Of a DNA stretch of 64,000 nt, positions 21,408-32,536 are shown piece by piece. Origin of the DNA: Lutjanus erythropterus (taxonomy: Eukaryota; Chordata; Actinopteri; Lutjaniformes; Lutjanidae); assembly GCA_020091685.1 (NCBI GenBank), contig CM034599.1:32837920-32901919 (forward strand). Direction: 5' to 3'. A program made the position numbers and the translations under genes. Within the stretch, counting starts at the first letter, position 1. The number at the start of each line of letters is the position of its first letter. The notes below the pieces were generated by a model, which searched no databases, had not been told where the DNA came from, and worked only from the letters and a program-made list of their open reading frames with translations.

Positions 21408-23169
21408 GACCTCATACACTGGGGGGACCTTGAATTAAATAATAAATACACAGCATTTTAGTCTTTATTATTTACAGTGATGATTTATTGCAGCCTCAAA
21501 TTCAGCCTGTTCTTGTTTTGTTAAATGTTCTGCATTCATTTCTACTCGCAAGCCAAGTAACTATCATTTTGACTCTGGCTCGAGGGGCACCAGGGGTGGC
21601 CAGTTGAATCTTTGAAGGGAGTCTGTGCCATAATTTGTGCAATCAACTTGTACAGGCCTTTCTAGCATCATAGCTGCTGAATATTTAACAATACAACAGA
21701 TTTGTTTTAAATGTGCACCTCGTTTGGGCTGACAGTGAGTGAACAGTCCTGCAGGATTTGGATGGATAAACAACCACAACTCTTGTTTCCAGAGAGAGGG
21801 ACTGCACTGATGCTGTTTGACAGCAGCACAGACAGCCTGCCACTAAACTCCCTCATGTGGGAGAACCACAAGATGTCCACTACCGCTCCCAAAATCCCCA
21901 TCAACACTTCCTTCATCCCTCTCTACATACTTATTTCACATCCTTCTTGTCCTCTCCGGTTTCCCAAAATTGTTTCCTTTCTGTCTTTTGCTTCCACTGT
22001 TCCAGTCCCCATCTTCTTACCACCATCTCTCATTTTGGATTCCCTCTTCTGGCAGCTTGCAGACACCATTTAAATTGGCTGCAGCTTGTGTGGCTGATAC
22101 AACACCAACAGAAAGTGAAAGACATGATATTTATTTCTCCGCCTGCGAACAGACAGGAGTGTCACATCCTGGCTGAGGCGGGGAGGTGTTGGGCTGTTAG
22201 TGAGCCATAGTGAACGGAATAAACAGGTCTTTGTATTTGCGTGTGTGTGTTGATGTGGCCCTTTATCCAAATGTGTGAGGCTCATTATCTGAGAAATGTG
22301 CTATGATTTCTGAGAAAACGTTTGACAGCCATTGTGAGACATCTTTTTCCATACATTACTCTGACTTTGTTTGCCAGGAAGCAAAGCAGGCCAAACTGTA
22401 AAGACTAAAACTTCATAGCTCACTTTGTGCCGCTTGGCCCATTTTCTGTCTACCTCTGCCATCTCACTGCTCCCGCTCTTGTCTTCTCTGTGTGCTTCCA
22501 TCTCGACAGGCTCTGCCATAAAAACTCATAAAACCAAAAAACATATTATTATATCATTTGATGAGCCGAGCAGTCAGTTTATCCACCTGCTGCAGCGCGG
22601 CACCGATATGATTCAGCACAATGTGGTTTGTTTACCTTTATGTAATAGTTTGGGCTATTTATGCGGCTTCAACTTTGGAAGCTGCCACTCTGAATACCAA
22701 TCTCCTCTGTAGCGTTGCAGCGCCACTGCCTCTGCACGGGTATTTACCGCTCCTGGATAGGTCCCAGACTTAGATATATGGCTAAAGGCTTAAATAGATG
22801 TCAGAAAGGTCTGCACTTGCACTTTCTATTGGGAGAACTCAATATGGTGTAACTTTGTTGGGTGTGAACGGAGAGGTGAGGTGAGGATATAAATGCATTG
22901 AATGTGCAAAATATTCTGGACATGGTATTGAGTTGCAGCCTCTTTTGTGCAATTTTAAAATCTAATTCGTCCGACTCTCTTTTGTGACAAGCATCGATTT
23001 TGTAGGGGTGGTCAATAGGGAATAATGGCTTTTACCCAAATTCACCTCAACTTTATACTAATATTTTGTTCAGTTATATATTTCACTCTGGACTCCTGAA
23101 TGACTGCTGTGTCTGAGTGTTCAAACTAGAGACACATTTCCAATCATCAGGGGTGATACAGAAATTAAA
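21408..23169. other. Unique-looking sequence, possible regulatory content
   Basis: Open frames at 21711-22210 on the plus strand overlap in three phases over a CT-rich tract and are not convincing. 22530-22720 is repeat-free and carries a forkhead-like TGTTTAC (22629-22635); it could be a conserved non-coding element. No domain or repeat recognised. Confidence 0.4.
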
Positions 23170-23950
23170 TATTGACTCTTAAAGGAGCACTATGTAGCAA
23201 TAGCGTGTTCAAAAACGAATACTGCAGTCCAAATAGAGTGTTGGAGCCATAGACGGTATATTAAATTGATGATTCTTATTTAAAGGTGCTATATGTGACT
23301 TTTACCCTAGAGCTCGCTTTAAAGCACCAGCTTTCAGACCTAAACAAATGCCCACTTCAATAAAGTTGGGCAAAAGCTTACAAAACAGCACAACTGTCCA
23401 ACTAGGCAGTGCTGATCAGATGTGTATCAGGGTTCGGATATTACATTGCCTATTTTGTGCTTAAAATATTTTCAGAGACACATTTTAATGACTGTTTAGT
23501 TGTGCAACGAGAAATATTGTAACTAGGCATTTTGGCTCTCCCGTCTAGAAGGGAACCCCAGGCCTGCAAAAGATCTCGCAAGAGTGATAGTTTTTACCCC
23601 AACTATGAAACCACATATTTTCTGTCCCTGAACCTACCCAGAGCTCGATCAAAGCGTTGCCACACTGTGAAACATAATTAGTTTGTACAATGTGGACAAT
23701 TAACAAACAACACATACAAATCTCACAAGAGTTTAAAAAATTTAGGGTTCCCTTTTAGACACCACAGTTTTCAAAGGAGACTGCTGAAACTGCGATCAAA
23801 CTACCAGACTAAGCAGTGTTGATTAAAATGGCTCAATATTCTGTTGTATCAAATATTGATTGCAGAAAATGTTATCAGAAACATATTTTAGTGCACGGTG
23901 TAGCAGTAATATGATGATTACAAATTTTCCTGAAATGTTGAAAATGGATG
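23170..23950. mobile_element. Probable decayed DNA repeat
   Basis: AAAGGAGCACTATGTAG at 23180 and AAAGGTGCTATATGTGAC at 23282 are the kind of words that begin teleost non-autonomous elements. Two related internal blocks are present: one with ACTAGGCAGTGCTGATCA and TTTTCAGAGACACATTTTA near 23401-23487, the other with ACTAAGCAGTGTTGATTA and TTATCAGAAACATATTTTA near 23810-23890. Ends are not resolved and nothing is coding. Confidence 0.4.
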
Positions 23951-23960
23951 CATGGATGTC

Positions 23961-24246
23961 ATGTTGTACTGCATCTTACTCCACTGTTTCTCACTAGTTA
24001 CTATAAATGAAATTAATCATCTGCTCAGTGGCATCTTTGTTTTACTCAGTTGCAAATATGCTGGGATTGTGCTCTGAATGACAGCTTTACACCTACACAA
24101 TACCTTTTGTCCCCTGAGTGTGTCATCACTCCTTCATCTTCTCTGTCCCGTCACCCTTCCCTTCTCTTTCTCTCAACCTCTCTTGTTGCCATAGCCACAC
24201 TATCAACCGCTTCCGACTCATGGGATGTGATCGCGTTTAAAATTAC
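23961..24246. repeat. 286-bp duplicated segment, copy 2
   Basis: Second copy of 5647-5932, same orientation and same length. CTCAACCTCTCTTGTTGCCA and TAGCCACACTATCAAC are identical in both copies. It lies in the plus-strand 143-codon frame 24050-24481, of which only the first ~65 codons correspond to copy 1. In copy 1 the equivalent frame opens later, at 5793. This argues against a conserved protein. GTTGCCATAG is at 24185-24194. Confidence 0.85.
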
Positions 24247-25800
24247 GAATGAGTTTCCTCAATCTCTGATGGCAAATAGTGGTCATTTTATGATAGATTG
24301 CAGTAAATATATTACACATTTCTCCTTCAAACATAGGAAGCCAGACAGACTGGGTGCAAAGGGAGGGGTGGTGTGTGTGAGTGTGTGTAAAGACTCAGGA
24401 CAATACAGGAGATTTTTGTTTGCATTTTTGAGTGCCACAGATAGGAGGTCGGGCCGGGGAAGAGATTCCACGGAGCATTAAGTCCGTCTGAATGGGTTTT
24501 CACTCTGTCATAGCACGCTGCGCTGCAGTTTTTATAACAGCGTTGAATCACCATTTCCATTTCTCTAATTCTTTCCATCTTTTGTTGCAGGCAGCAGACT
24601 TGGCAACTATTGTTTGACATGATGCTTGTGCCAGAGAAAGCTCTCTGTGTGTGCGTGTGTGTGTGTGCATGAGTGTGTGTGTGGGAGAGTTGTGACTGGC
24701 TAATCCATAAGCCATAATAGGAGCCTGCTGCTTTAATGCCATATCAAGTGGAAGTGTCCACATTTCTCTTTGCCTGGATCCATTTTCCAATCTATCAGAG
24801 GGGAGACTGGAGGTTAAATGGAAACCTTAACAGGACTTTTCATTTAGCTGCTGTCCGATTGATTCAAAAAGCTTTATTTTCACTTTGACATCATGCATTT
24901 TGTGTTCTTATCAGGTGTTGGGATTTGTGAGTCTCTAAAATCAGGAGAATTGCATGAAGAAGTGTGTTAATCTAAGAACAGAAAAATGAAATGAGTGTTT
25001 TGAGGATTTTCTGCAACAGCAGCAATAAGCTTCTTATTAATCTGTGCACCCAAGATAAATGAATATTTTATGTCTGAAGATGGAGCAGGAGACAATAGGT
25101 CATAAAGTCAAACGTACCTGTATTAAATCTGTTCCATAGTTTGTAGAAATTGGATCCGCAGTCTACAGAGAGTCATTTTTACACTGAAGGGAGTCACGGC
25201 AGAAACTTTTTCACTTCAAAACCATTGAATCCAGCCTTTGAGGCACTTTTACTCGTTTCCATTATGCTTCGGCTGAATTATTTTTTGAGGAAAATCAATT
25301 CCATCAAGGTGAGCTTTGGAAGAGGTGCTTTAGTATTAACATTCATAAGAATATCAATCAGCCACCCACTCTGGGTGGGTGAAAAGACGGGGGAACAAGA
25401 GTTCTGATGGTTTTTCCTTTCTCCCCAGAGGGGTTTTAATTCTGGTTGTTTCTCCTCATTGAAATCCAGTAAGACCCCCTCCACTCCCTCCACTCTGACT
25501 ATCCCCTGATCCCATTAGCAGTGAACTCATGGGACCTCTGATCAACCATGCAAGGTCACAGAGTCATTGACAAAAGACACTGGCTAAAGTGGTCGTTTCT
25601 TGGCAGGAAAGGTCCAGCGGCCTTAAGATAAATGAGGGTATGAAGTTCCAGAGCTTCTTAGACAAAAAGGACAAACTTAAATTGGTACTTTAACATTTAG
25701 GGAATAACTTATTTGCTTTCATGTCTGTGCGTCTCATGTCTTCACTAGTGAACTAGATCCAGAAGAGTGTTAGCTTAGTGCAGTTAAAAGACTATAAACA
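24247..25800. other. Unique-looking sequence with one GT tract
   Basis: 24645-24684 is an interrupted GT microsatellite. The remainder has short frames only. Nothing recognised. Confidence 0.5.
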
Positions 25801-26145
25801 GACTCGGGAACATTAGACCCTGGAAACATCGGACCCTGCGAACATAGAACAGTGGGAACATAAGAACCTGCAGGCAGAGGGCCATAGAAACCTGGGACCC
25901 TGGCAACAAAGGATCCTGGAAACTTATGACCCTAAAGACATAGGACCCTGGGAATATAGGGCAATGGGAACATAGGACCATTGGAAAACAGGATCCTGGG
26001 AACTTAGAACCCTAGGAATATGGGACCCTGGAAACCTTTGACCCTGGGAACATAGTTATAACAATAATGATAATAATAACATTATTTTAAAAAATAGAGT
26101 TTACATAGGACCCTGGGAAAATGGGATCCTGGAAACTACAAGCAA
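25801..26145 (+). repeat. 16-bp minisatellite, about 16 units plus a split tail
   Basis: From 25801 to about 26056 the sequence breaks into 16-bp units close to GACCCTGGGAACATAG, with 1-4 substitutions each. Two further units follow at 26107-26140. They are separated by an AT-rich 45-50 bp stretch that contains inverted AATAATG and CATTATT words and is flanked on both sides by ACATAG. As ACATAG is part of the unit, this can be either a small insertion with a target duplication or simple expansion. Confidence 0.9.
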
Positions 26146-27510
26146 TATATATTATGTTCATTAGTGAGCAGATTGTGTTAGTGTTGGACAGAGCCTGTCT
26201 AGATGTTTTCCCCTGCTTGCAGGTTTTATGCTAACCTAGCTTCATATTTACCATACGGCCACAGAGTGTGGTAACAATCTTCTCATCTAACTCTTGGCAA
26301 GAAAGCAGATTTCCAAATATGTCAAACTATTGCTGTAATCCTGTCAAATCAAAAGTAAAATTAATACAGCAGTGTTCAAGTGGGCTAGCTAAGTTTAGAT
26401 TATGCTAGAAATGAGAGCTGATAAGTATCACTTTTGTATTGCAGAAAATAGATCCACTCACATTATTTACAACTTTGGCATGGGTTTAGTCATTAGACCT
26501 CTAACACTGTGCATGTAGGAAACATGAGCCTTCTGGACAGAATCACATCTGTTAACTCCCTCCCTCCTGTCTGAGCGTGTGAGGAGTACTGTCATTGATA
26601 AAGAAGCCAGATCTTCCCTGCAAATGACTTCCACGTTATGTCATCTGTCAGTATCAATTAACCTCCAGCCACTAAGTCTGAAGAGGTCTGAAGCCAAGCT
26701 CTGCTGCAGCCAAGAGCTGCAGACAGTGAGGATAATCAGCAGTGCTGCTGAAAGGCTAGAAAAATAGACACATCGCAGGACTGAATCTTGTGTGTCATAT
26801 GAGAAAATCACTGCAGTGAATGTGAGAGATGAAAGGCCCGACCAGATTGAGTGACTGACCACTGACTTTGTAACTGATTAAGCCAGGTTTTAAGGTGAAA
26901 GAAAAACATGAATTCTTCCACTGTGCAATGTTTTTGGCTGTACACAGTCTCCACCACCATCACGACTTACTACGTGTGTTTCTATGGTAACAGAGAACAT
27001 ACTCCCTGACACTTGAAAATAGTGTTTATCTTTTTGCTCAGTCAGTGATGTGCTTTTGCAGTGGAACCCCTGCTGATGAACGTGGATCTGAAATTTTTTG
27101 CCATTAAACGATAAGTGTTTCTTAGCCACGGCTATGACACAAATACAAACAGGGTGTGCAGTGTGAAGAAATCAATGTAATTCACTTAATAAAGAGAGGC
27201 TGTCTTTGAGTGTGAGTGCAAAGTATATTTACAATAAATTGTATATTGGGCATGTAGTCTTAAGCTTTAGATTTTTTGAAATTGGATCATTTAGTTTTCT
27301 TTTCTCACTTCACCATCCACAACCTGGGGCACACAGATCACTTTGTGGTCTGTTATCAACAGTGACAGTAGCTTCAACAGTGGGCCAATCTCCCAAAAAG
27401 TGCCCCCACACAGTCAGCCAAATCCAGGGCCCATATGGTCCTGCCTGCCCTCCCCCTTCTTCTCTTCACCCAGCCTCTGTTTGCAGCAGGTGATCACCCA
27501 CCCACACACA

Positions 27511-27512
<2 letters not shown>
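26146..27512. other. No recognisable feature
   Basis: Unique-looking sequence. Short frames only and no repeat recognised. Confidence 0.5.

Positions 27513-27602
<90 letters not shown>
27513..27602. repeat. (CA)45 microsatellite
   Basis: Ninety bases of uninterrupted CA, preceded by shorter CCCACACAC sequence. It generates poly-Thr/His and poly-Val/Cys shadow frames on both strands. Such length is likely to be polymorphic. Confidence 0.98.
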
Positions 27603-27604
<2 letters not shown>

Positions 27605-27689
27605 CAGCATGTCCATGGACAGGGGTTACACTGTGTCTCTTTATGTACTTGACATGCTGTATGTACAGGGATTTGTGCTTATGCTTATG

Positions 27690-27955
27690 GCTGCAAATAA
27701 TGATTATTTTAATTATCCGCTGATTATTTTCTCCATCAGTTGAGGCCAAGTCAACATCTTACAATGTCTTTGACGCTTTGCTCTCATATAAGACAAAGAC
27801 AAGCAGCACATCCTCATATTTTGTGTAGCTGAAACCAGCAAATGTTTGATTATTGCTTGAGAAATGACTTTGAATAGCCTGCAACTATGAAAATAATGCA
27901 GATTCATTTTCTGATCATCAGCTAATTGAGTAATCTAATTATTCTTTCAGGTCTA
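27690..27955. mobile_element. ATTAATC-type MITE, near full length
   Basis: It starts with TGGCTGCAAATAATGATTAT and TTATCCGCTGATTATTTTC and ends with GCTAATTGAGTAATCTAATT, so the two ends are inverted relatives. The interior includes CAAAGACAAGCAGCACATCC and GAAACCAGCAAATGTTTG. This layout is that of an abundant teleost non-autonomous element, and other pieces occur at 3245, 11866 and 13585. Confidence 0.75.
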
Positions 27956-28019
27956 AATTGTGCTTTTGATTGGCATGTGATATGAGGAGATTATACAAAA
28001 TTAATCTATAACTTATTTT

Positions 28020-28195
28020 TTTTCCAGTAAATAGGGGTGTAATGTATGACCATTACAGTTTCAGTACAGACTTATAAAAAATTAGCTGGCACTGCACTAT
28101 CGGCCCAGCAAAATGTCAGTGGAATGCCGATTGCCCCAAAACCTGTATCCCATCATAAATCCCCTTATGAAGTTTGCTCTTACACTTCCACTGGG
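28020..28195. other. Possible hAT-type end and adjoining sequence
   Basis: ATAGGGGTGTAATGTATGAC at 28032 resembles the left terminus of a hAT-type element (compare the right terminus GTTACACCCCTA at 32343-32353). The sequence following it is not recognisable and no partner end is close. It is probably a solo end fragment. Confidence 0.3.
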
Positions 28196-28201
28196 CACAG
28201 G

Positions 28202-28306
28202 GCCAGGGGCCCAAGGTGTCAGGGGCCACAGAGACACAAAAGTACCACAAAGAGACACCAAATCACTAGAGAGAAACACATAAGTACTAAAAAGAGACAC
28301 CAAGAA
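28202..28306 (+). repeat. Degenerate CACAAAGAGACAC repeat
   Basis: About five imperfect units of the type CACAAAGAGACAC or ACTAAAAAGAGACACC. This is a simple, minisatellite-like tract common in fish DNA and has no coding value. Confidence 0.6.
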
Positions 28307-28309
28307 TTT

Positions 28310-28615
28310 TAGGCCTTAAAAGTCTTAAAATGTCTTAAATACATTTTTGCCTTAAAAACTGCTTGGATTATGAAGTCAACATTACTTTATAAAGTCAGAT
28401 TAACTTAAATGTAACTTCTTAATGTGGTAAAACATGTAACGCTGTAACAACTACAAAATGAAACCAACATGGACGCTGATTTTCCTTTGTATATATGGTA
28501 CATTTTTGTCCTTATAGATGTGAAAAACGCCTGAAATTATATTGACAAGTCTTCCAAAAGTCTTTAAAAAGTCTTAAATTTGACTCGGTGAATCCTGTAC
28601 AAACCCTGTATCAAA
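28310..28615. mobile_element. GTCTTAAA-type repeat, fuller copy
   Basis: It begins GGCCTTAAAAGTCTTAAAA and ends AAAAGTCTTAAATTTGACTC then CCTGTACAAACCCTGTA. The end matches the 4435-4485 fragment. Non-coding. Confidence 0.55.
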
Positions 28616-29222
28616 GAGGGGTGGGGGGCTTTTATGTGCATCTGCCCAGGGACCCATTGTCTCATAATCTGTCTATAAAGATGCTGTTTTTCCTGAATTG
28701 AGGTAATCTCACCTCACAACCAAGCACCTGAGATATCAGTGTACTCTCATAGAGGCACATACAGTAGGGAAAGAAACTGAGATGTCATGAGTTTTGGAGA
28801 TAAGTGAGGATCTGCCTCCAGGAGAAATAAGGAAAGCAACAATATTAGATTCCAGTCCAAAAACAATGCTGACAAACATGGTTGAAAACCAGAACACGTG
28901 GTTTAAAAAACAGAATGCTACCGTATTGCAGTTGTGTCTAAACTGTGCACTTTGCAGTATAAGCAGGTGCTCAGCCAGCGCACCCTGACAGAGAATACTG
29001 AATCGAATTTACACCTCGTCTGAGTTTGTGCTTTGCGCGGTTCTGTTCCTGTTTGCTTTAACCTGCCCTCTCGCCTCCGTGTCGGCTTTCTCAAATACAT
29101 AGTATGTTCGAACAAAGTCTAGATTTTCTGTCAGGCCAGCAGGGGCTGCCTGGATCTTTCTGCCTGGTTGCTTTCCAGGTGCCCACCAGACTGTGACCGA
29201 GGATCGGGCTTGAGAGTGGAGT
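28616..29222. other. No recognisable feature
   Basis: Unique-looking sequence, short frames only. Confidence 0.5.
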
Positions 29223-29250
29223 CTGTGTGTGTGTGTGTGTGTGTGTGTGT
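29223..29250. repeat. (GT)n microsatellite
   Basis: About fourteen GT units followed by TTTGGTGGGGGGG. Simple sequence. Confidence 0.95.
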
Positions 29251-29487
29251 TTGGTGGGGGGGTGGTATGTTATGGCAGCCAGGCGGGGCAGCCCGGCTCC
29301 TCCGACCCCTCAGAGCTCCATCTGGACTGTGGGGGGCTGTCATTTAGGAGTGCAGGGCCTGAGCAGAGGAGCAAATTGCTTTTTAATCGATCATATTCCC
29401 TGTAAAAGCCACTCCCAGCAGCCACTTGCCTACTTTCCATTCTATTTATGGAAGCTCTCTGCCTCTGACTACTATACTGTATGTGTG

Positions 29488-29488
<1 letters not shown>
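29251..29488. other. GC-rich interval between two GT tracts
   Basis: Repeat-free, GC-rich at 29270-29345. It is covered by a 140-codon plus-strand frame (29227-29649) that starts and ends in simple repeat. The frame is therefore not credible as a gene. Confidence 0.5.

Positions 29489-29533
<45 letters not shown>
29489..29533. repeat. (TG)22 microsatellite
   Basis: Uninterrupted TG repeat of about 45 bases. Confidence 0.97.
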
Positions 29534-29535
<2 letters not shown>

Positions 29536-29536
29536 T

Positions 29537-29825
29537 ACTCATCTTGTGGGGACATAAATGTGTTTACACACTCACATTGTGGGGACTCACCTCCCTTATG
29601 GGGACAAAGTGCAAGTCCCCATAATAAGAATCATTCAATTTTAGGGTGAGTATTTGGTTTAGGGTAAGGGTTAAGTTTAGGCAAGTAGTGGTCATTGGTG
29701 GGTTAGAGTATGAAAGAAACTTCCACTCAGTTTAACAAATATACCTAAGGAAATGACTGTAAGTCAACGTAATGTCCTCTGAAGTGATGGAAACATGGCT
29801 GTGTGAATGTGTGTGTGTTTGTGTG
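29537..29825. mobile_element. Microsatellite-associated TGTGGGGAC repeat
   Basis: CTTGTGGGGACATAAATGTG, CATTGTGGGGACTCACCTC, CTTATGGGGACAAAGTGCAA, GTCCCCATAA and TTTAGGGTAAGGGTTAAG are the successive landmarks of a teleost repeat that usually sits next to a CA/GT array, as it does here. The right side is the inverse theme (GTAATGTCCTCTGAAGTGAT), then GTGTGTG. The TTAGGG-like words belong to this repeat and are not interstitial telomere. Confidence 0.75.
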
Positions 29826-30504
29826 TGAGGGAGAAGGAGAAGGAGACAGAAAAAAACAGACAGCAGGGGTCAGTTTGTTGACCACTTTAAGTCAGTGAAA
29901 ACAGAGTCATTTTTTTCCACTCTTCCTCTTAAATCTAGCCTTATGTGTATATGGGTGTATTTTTGCTCATTAAAGTCAGAGTGCTACATCGACCTTGTAA
30001 TGCTCATGCAGTTATAGATGATATGAAGGCTGATAGCAAGCTGTTTTGATAGCAAGCTGTTCCTTTGTATTTGCAGAAGGCAGTGATTGCAGGGCAATGA
30101 AACATGAGCATCAGACACTGCTCCATTATGAACAAAAAGAAGAACCCTCCTCCCCACCATTAAAACACCACAGAGCTACAGTCAAACATGTCATGTGCTT
30201 TTATAGATGCCCAACAATGCTGTAATGTGATCGTTTTCCCAGCTCCAGTTTCTTGCATCTATTTTGAGTCTGATGCCCAGTATTGAGTCTCGCACTAACC
30301 GGCGCTACTGTGCAGCGTGCACGGGTAATAAATTATGACTCAGCCCAAACGCCGCCACTGATTGTTGGATCCATTTTCTAAGATGCCGTTGTTTCTAACT
30401 AATCTGCCCCTCGGGGCCTCATGAAAAGGAAGTTTAAGTCTGTATTTGCTCGCTCCGTAGAACAATTTTTTTTGTTTCTTTTCATAAAGCATTGAATCAC
30501 CCCC
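29826..30504. other. Unique-looking sequence, possible conserved block
   Basis: 30230-30430 is repeat-free and moderately GC-rich (CGGCGCTACTGTGCAGCG, AATAAATTATGACTCAGCCC) and could be a conserved non-coding element. TGACTCAG near 30336 is an AP-1-type word. No coding evidence. Confidence 0.35.
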
Positions 30505-30507
30505 TTT

Positions 30508-30537
30508 GTAAAAAAAACAAAACAAAACAAAACAAAA
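30508..30537. repeat. (CAAAA)n microsatellite
   Basis: A run of A followed by four or five AACAA-type units. Simple sequence. Confidence 0.85.
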
Positions 30538-30849
30538 GCATGAGCTGTAATGGTGTCACATAAAAGATCCTGCAGAATGAGCAATACCAGTGAATGAGGC
30601 CGTTGCTTGCAAGCACTCCTGTCAGTTTGCCTTTGCAGGCCTCGCAGGGATTGTAAATGTCGTCACATTTGCAACAAGACAGCTTTTTGCTACTCGCTGA
30701 AAATTAGTTTTTGGGTGTGCTTCTCTTTCTCTGCAGTGCACCAGAAAATGTAATAACTATTTAATATGACTTTGTAGATGTTGCAAAGACAGGACCTCAA
30801 TTAGAGGTTAGCACAGTCAGAGAAAAAAATCTTATATCCTGTAGTTTTT

Positions 30850-31590
30850 TCACAGTGCAGAATGGAAAAATGATCTAATTGTGATTATTTTGACTGATAG
30901 TGCAATTGCTTTATGATTTGCGATATTAGAGGGAATGTTCATATTCTATAGACATTATAGAAAATTATAATATTTATGTTAAGATGATGTGTTGGCCATG
31001 ACATCTCTGCAGCACGACAATATCTGAATCCAAATGGTATTTGAGCATTTCAGTTAAATATTGAGCATCCATTTAAAATTGCAGTAGGACATATTGTGGG
31101 TTCAACAAAAAACTGTTCTATTTTTCAACCCTAATTTGTATTTTTATGTTGGCTCCAAGAGCTCAATGCACAGCAACTGAAAGAAACACAAGCAAATGAA
31201 GACAACAAATATAGACAACACAACCAAATAATGAAAAGTACGTATTATTCAGTTCAATCAGGACAGACTCAACTGAAAAGAGCTTTAAGACTAATACAAT
31301 TAATTTATTTGAAATGGCATATTAGGAAAGTTGAAAAAAAGAGGAGAGAGGAGAGGAGTTTTTGGTGATTAGTCCCCTTTGTGATGGCATTTTTTTAAGG
31401 GAGTAGTGATTAGGAGTATAAATCATTTCGTCGTTTCATTACAGCACATTATCTCAATTCTTTGGACAATGAGACAATATTTGATATCACAAAGTCTGCC
31501 ATGATATGATTTTGATTTTTATTCAATTCAGGGGCCTGCAATTGATATGAGATGATATCATATGTCCATTTAGTCCTTTTTTCTTCTGCT
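30850..31590. mobile_element. Mosaic of decayed hAT/MITE-type repeats
   Basis: GTGATTATTTTGACTGATAG, TGATTTGCGATATTAGAGG, AATATTTGATATCACAAAG and ATGATATGATTTTGATTTTT are words found in several teleost non-autonomous DNA elements. Element boundaries are not visible. Non-coding. Confidence 0.4.
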
Positions 31591-32353
31591 TTTGGAAATG
31601 CAAGAAAAAAAAATACACATAAATAATTGTATCCGGTTACGTGCAGTTAAGTTTACTTTATGTCAGCTCCACTAACAACATAAAACATGGCTTAGCAACA
31701 AGAACATTTAACAGAAGTATAATGTTAAGCTCAATAATAACTTTGAAGGTTCATAAGCAAAACAGTCGTTTTTTGCTACTCACCATTACTAGCTTAAGCC
31801 TGTGCTTTTTTTTACATTACAGCAATTAGCCTCGCAGCTCACAGAGTTTTCCGCTCCTCATAGGTTAACAAGTTACATGCATTATTTTATTCTTTTTCTC
31901 ACTCACCGCTGCTTTAAACCATGGTTGGATTTCAGCCTGCATGCATGTTTTGTCAGCCTTCAACACTGATGCAACAGAGCAGCTAACACTGCTGTAACAA
32001 GAGCAACAAGTCAGTGGACTGCAGAGTGAGATGACAGGGTTGTTTACATACAGCATGTGCTTTGTCTGTTGACCTGTCTTGTCTCCAAAATCTAAAATAT
32101 TTCCACACTGCAGATTCATTCCCCAGAGAGGAGTGAATATCATCATCGTCTTTTTCTTGGCTGCTCGCCATTATCTGTCTGGCGCTGTTTGAGTGTTTCG
32201 GAAAGAGGTGTGCATGGACAGAAATGGTGGGATGATGGGAATTTCACATTACAGGAGTATTTTTAAGATGATGATATGGATCGATGTTTTTGCTTTGCGT
32301 CGTAGATCATTAAATCGATATGTCAAGCTAGATTAATGGATCGTTACACCCCT
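31591..32353 (-). mobile_element. Decayed hAT element, 5' part with BED finger remnant
   Basis: On the minus strand the element begins at 32353 with TAGGGGTGTAACGATCC, a hAT-type terminus, followed by AT-rich subterminal sequence. The first coding part (32171-31983) encodes a short protein with a recognisable BED zinc-finger start. The left end is not found, and the transposase catalytic and dimerisation parts are missing, so the copy is immobile. Confidence 0.65.
31983..32171 (-). pseudogene. Truncated BED-type zinc finger (hAT transposase N-terminus)
   Basis: The 62-codon frame begins with an acidic MASSQEKDDDD stretch followed by SAVWKYFRFWRQDRS and then KAHAVCKQPC. Tryptophan-x-x-phenylalanine upstream of K-A-x-x-C-x-x-x-C is the pattern of BED zinc fingers, which bind DNA at the N-terminus of hAT transposases and ZBED proteins. 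The second cysteine is one residue late and the histidine half is lost in a Leu-rich tail before the stop. A second minus-strand frame (31865-32146) overlaps it and may hold out-of-phase remains. It is a remnant, not a working gene. Confidence 0.6.
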
Positions 32354-32535
32354 AATAGTGATGCCATGAGCTACACAAAAATTTAGACACATGTGATGGT
32401 GGTGAAGAGGTGAAGAGCAGTCGCTGAAGATCTGGATGGATGAGATGTGGAATTGAACTTCTGATGAGCTCAGCGGTAGGACCCATGGGCCTTGGATGTG
32501 ATGGAAACTGGAGGTGCATGTGGTGGAGGAGGGTC
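32354..32535. other. Start of the tandemly duplicated region
   Basis: GATGTGGAATTGAACTTCTGAT near 32444 resembles GATGTGGATTGGAACTCATTGAT near 32945, just before copy 2 of the tandem duplication. The first copy may therefore begin here, with about 90 extra bases. Confidence 0.4.
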
Positions 32536-32536
32536 G

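Noticed and set aside
25801..26145. Short regular repeats as a CRISPR array
   Set aside because: Units are contiguous 16-mers without spacers, in vertebrate DNA. This is a minisatellite.
27343..27749. Three long open frames (up to 126 codons) on both strands
   Set aside because: They consist mainly of poly-Thr/His or poly-Val/Cys translated from the (CA)45 tract.
29227..29649. 140-codon plus-strand frame as a gene
   Set aside because: Both ends lie in GT microsatellites or the adjoining repeat. The middle has no domain.
29640..29680. TTAGGG-like words as interstitial telomere
   Set aside because: Only a few imperfect TTAGGGTAAGGG words, which are a normal part of the microsatellite-associated repeat at 29537-29825.
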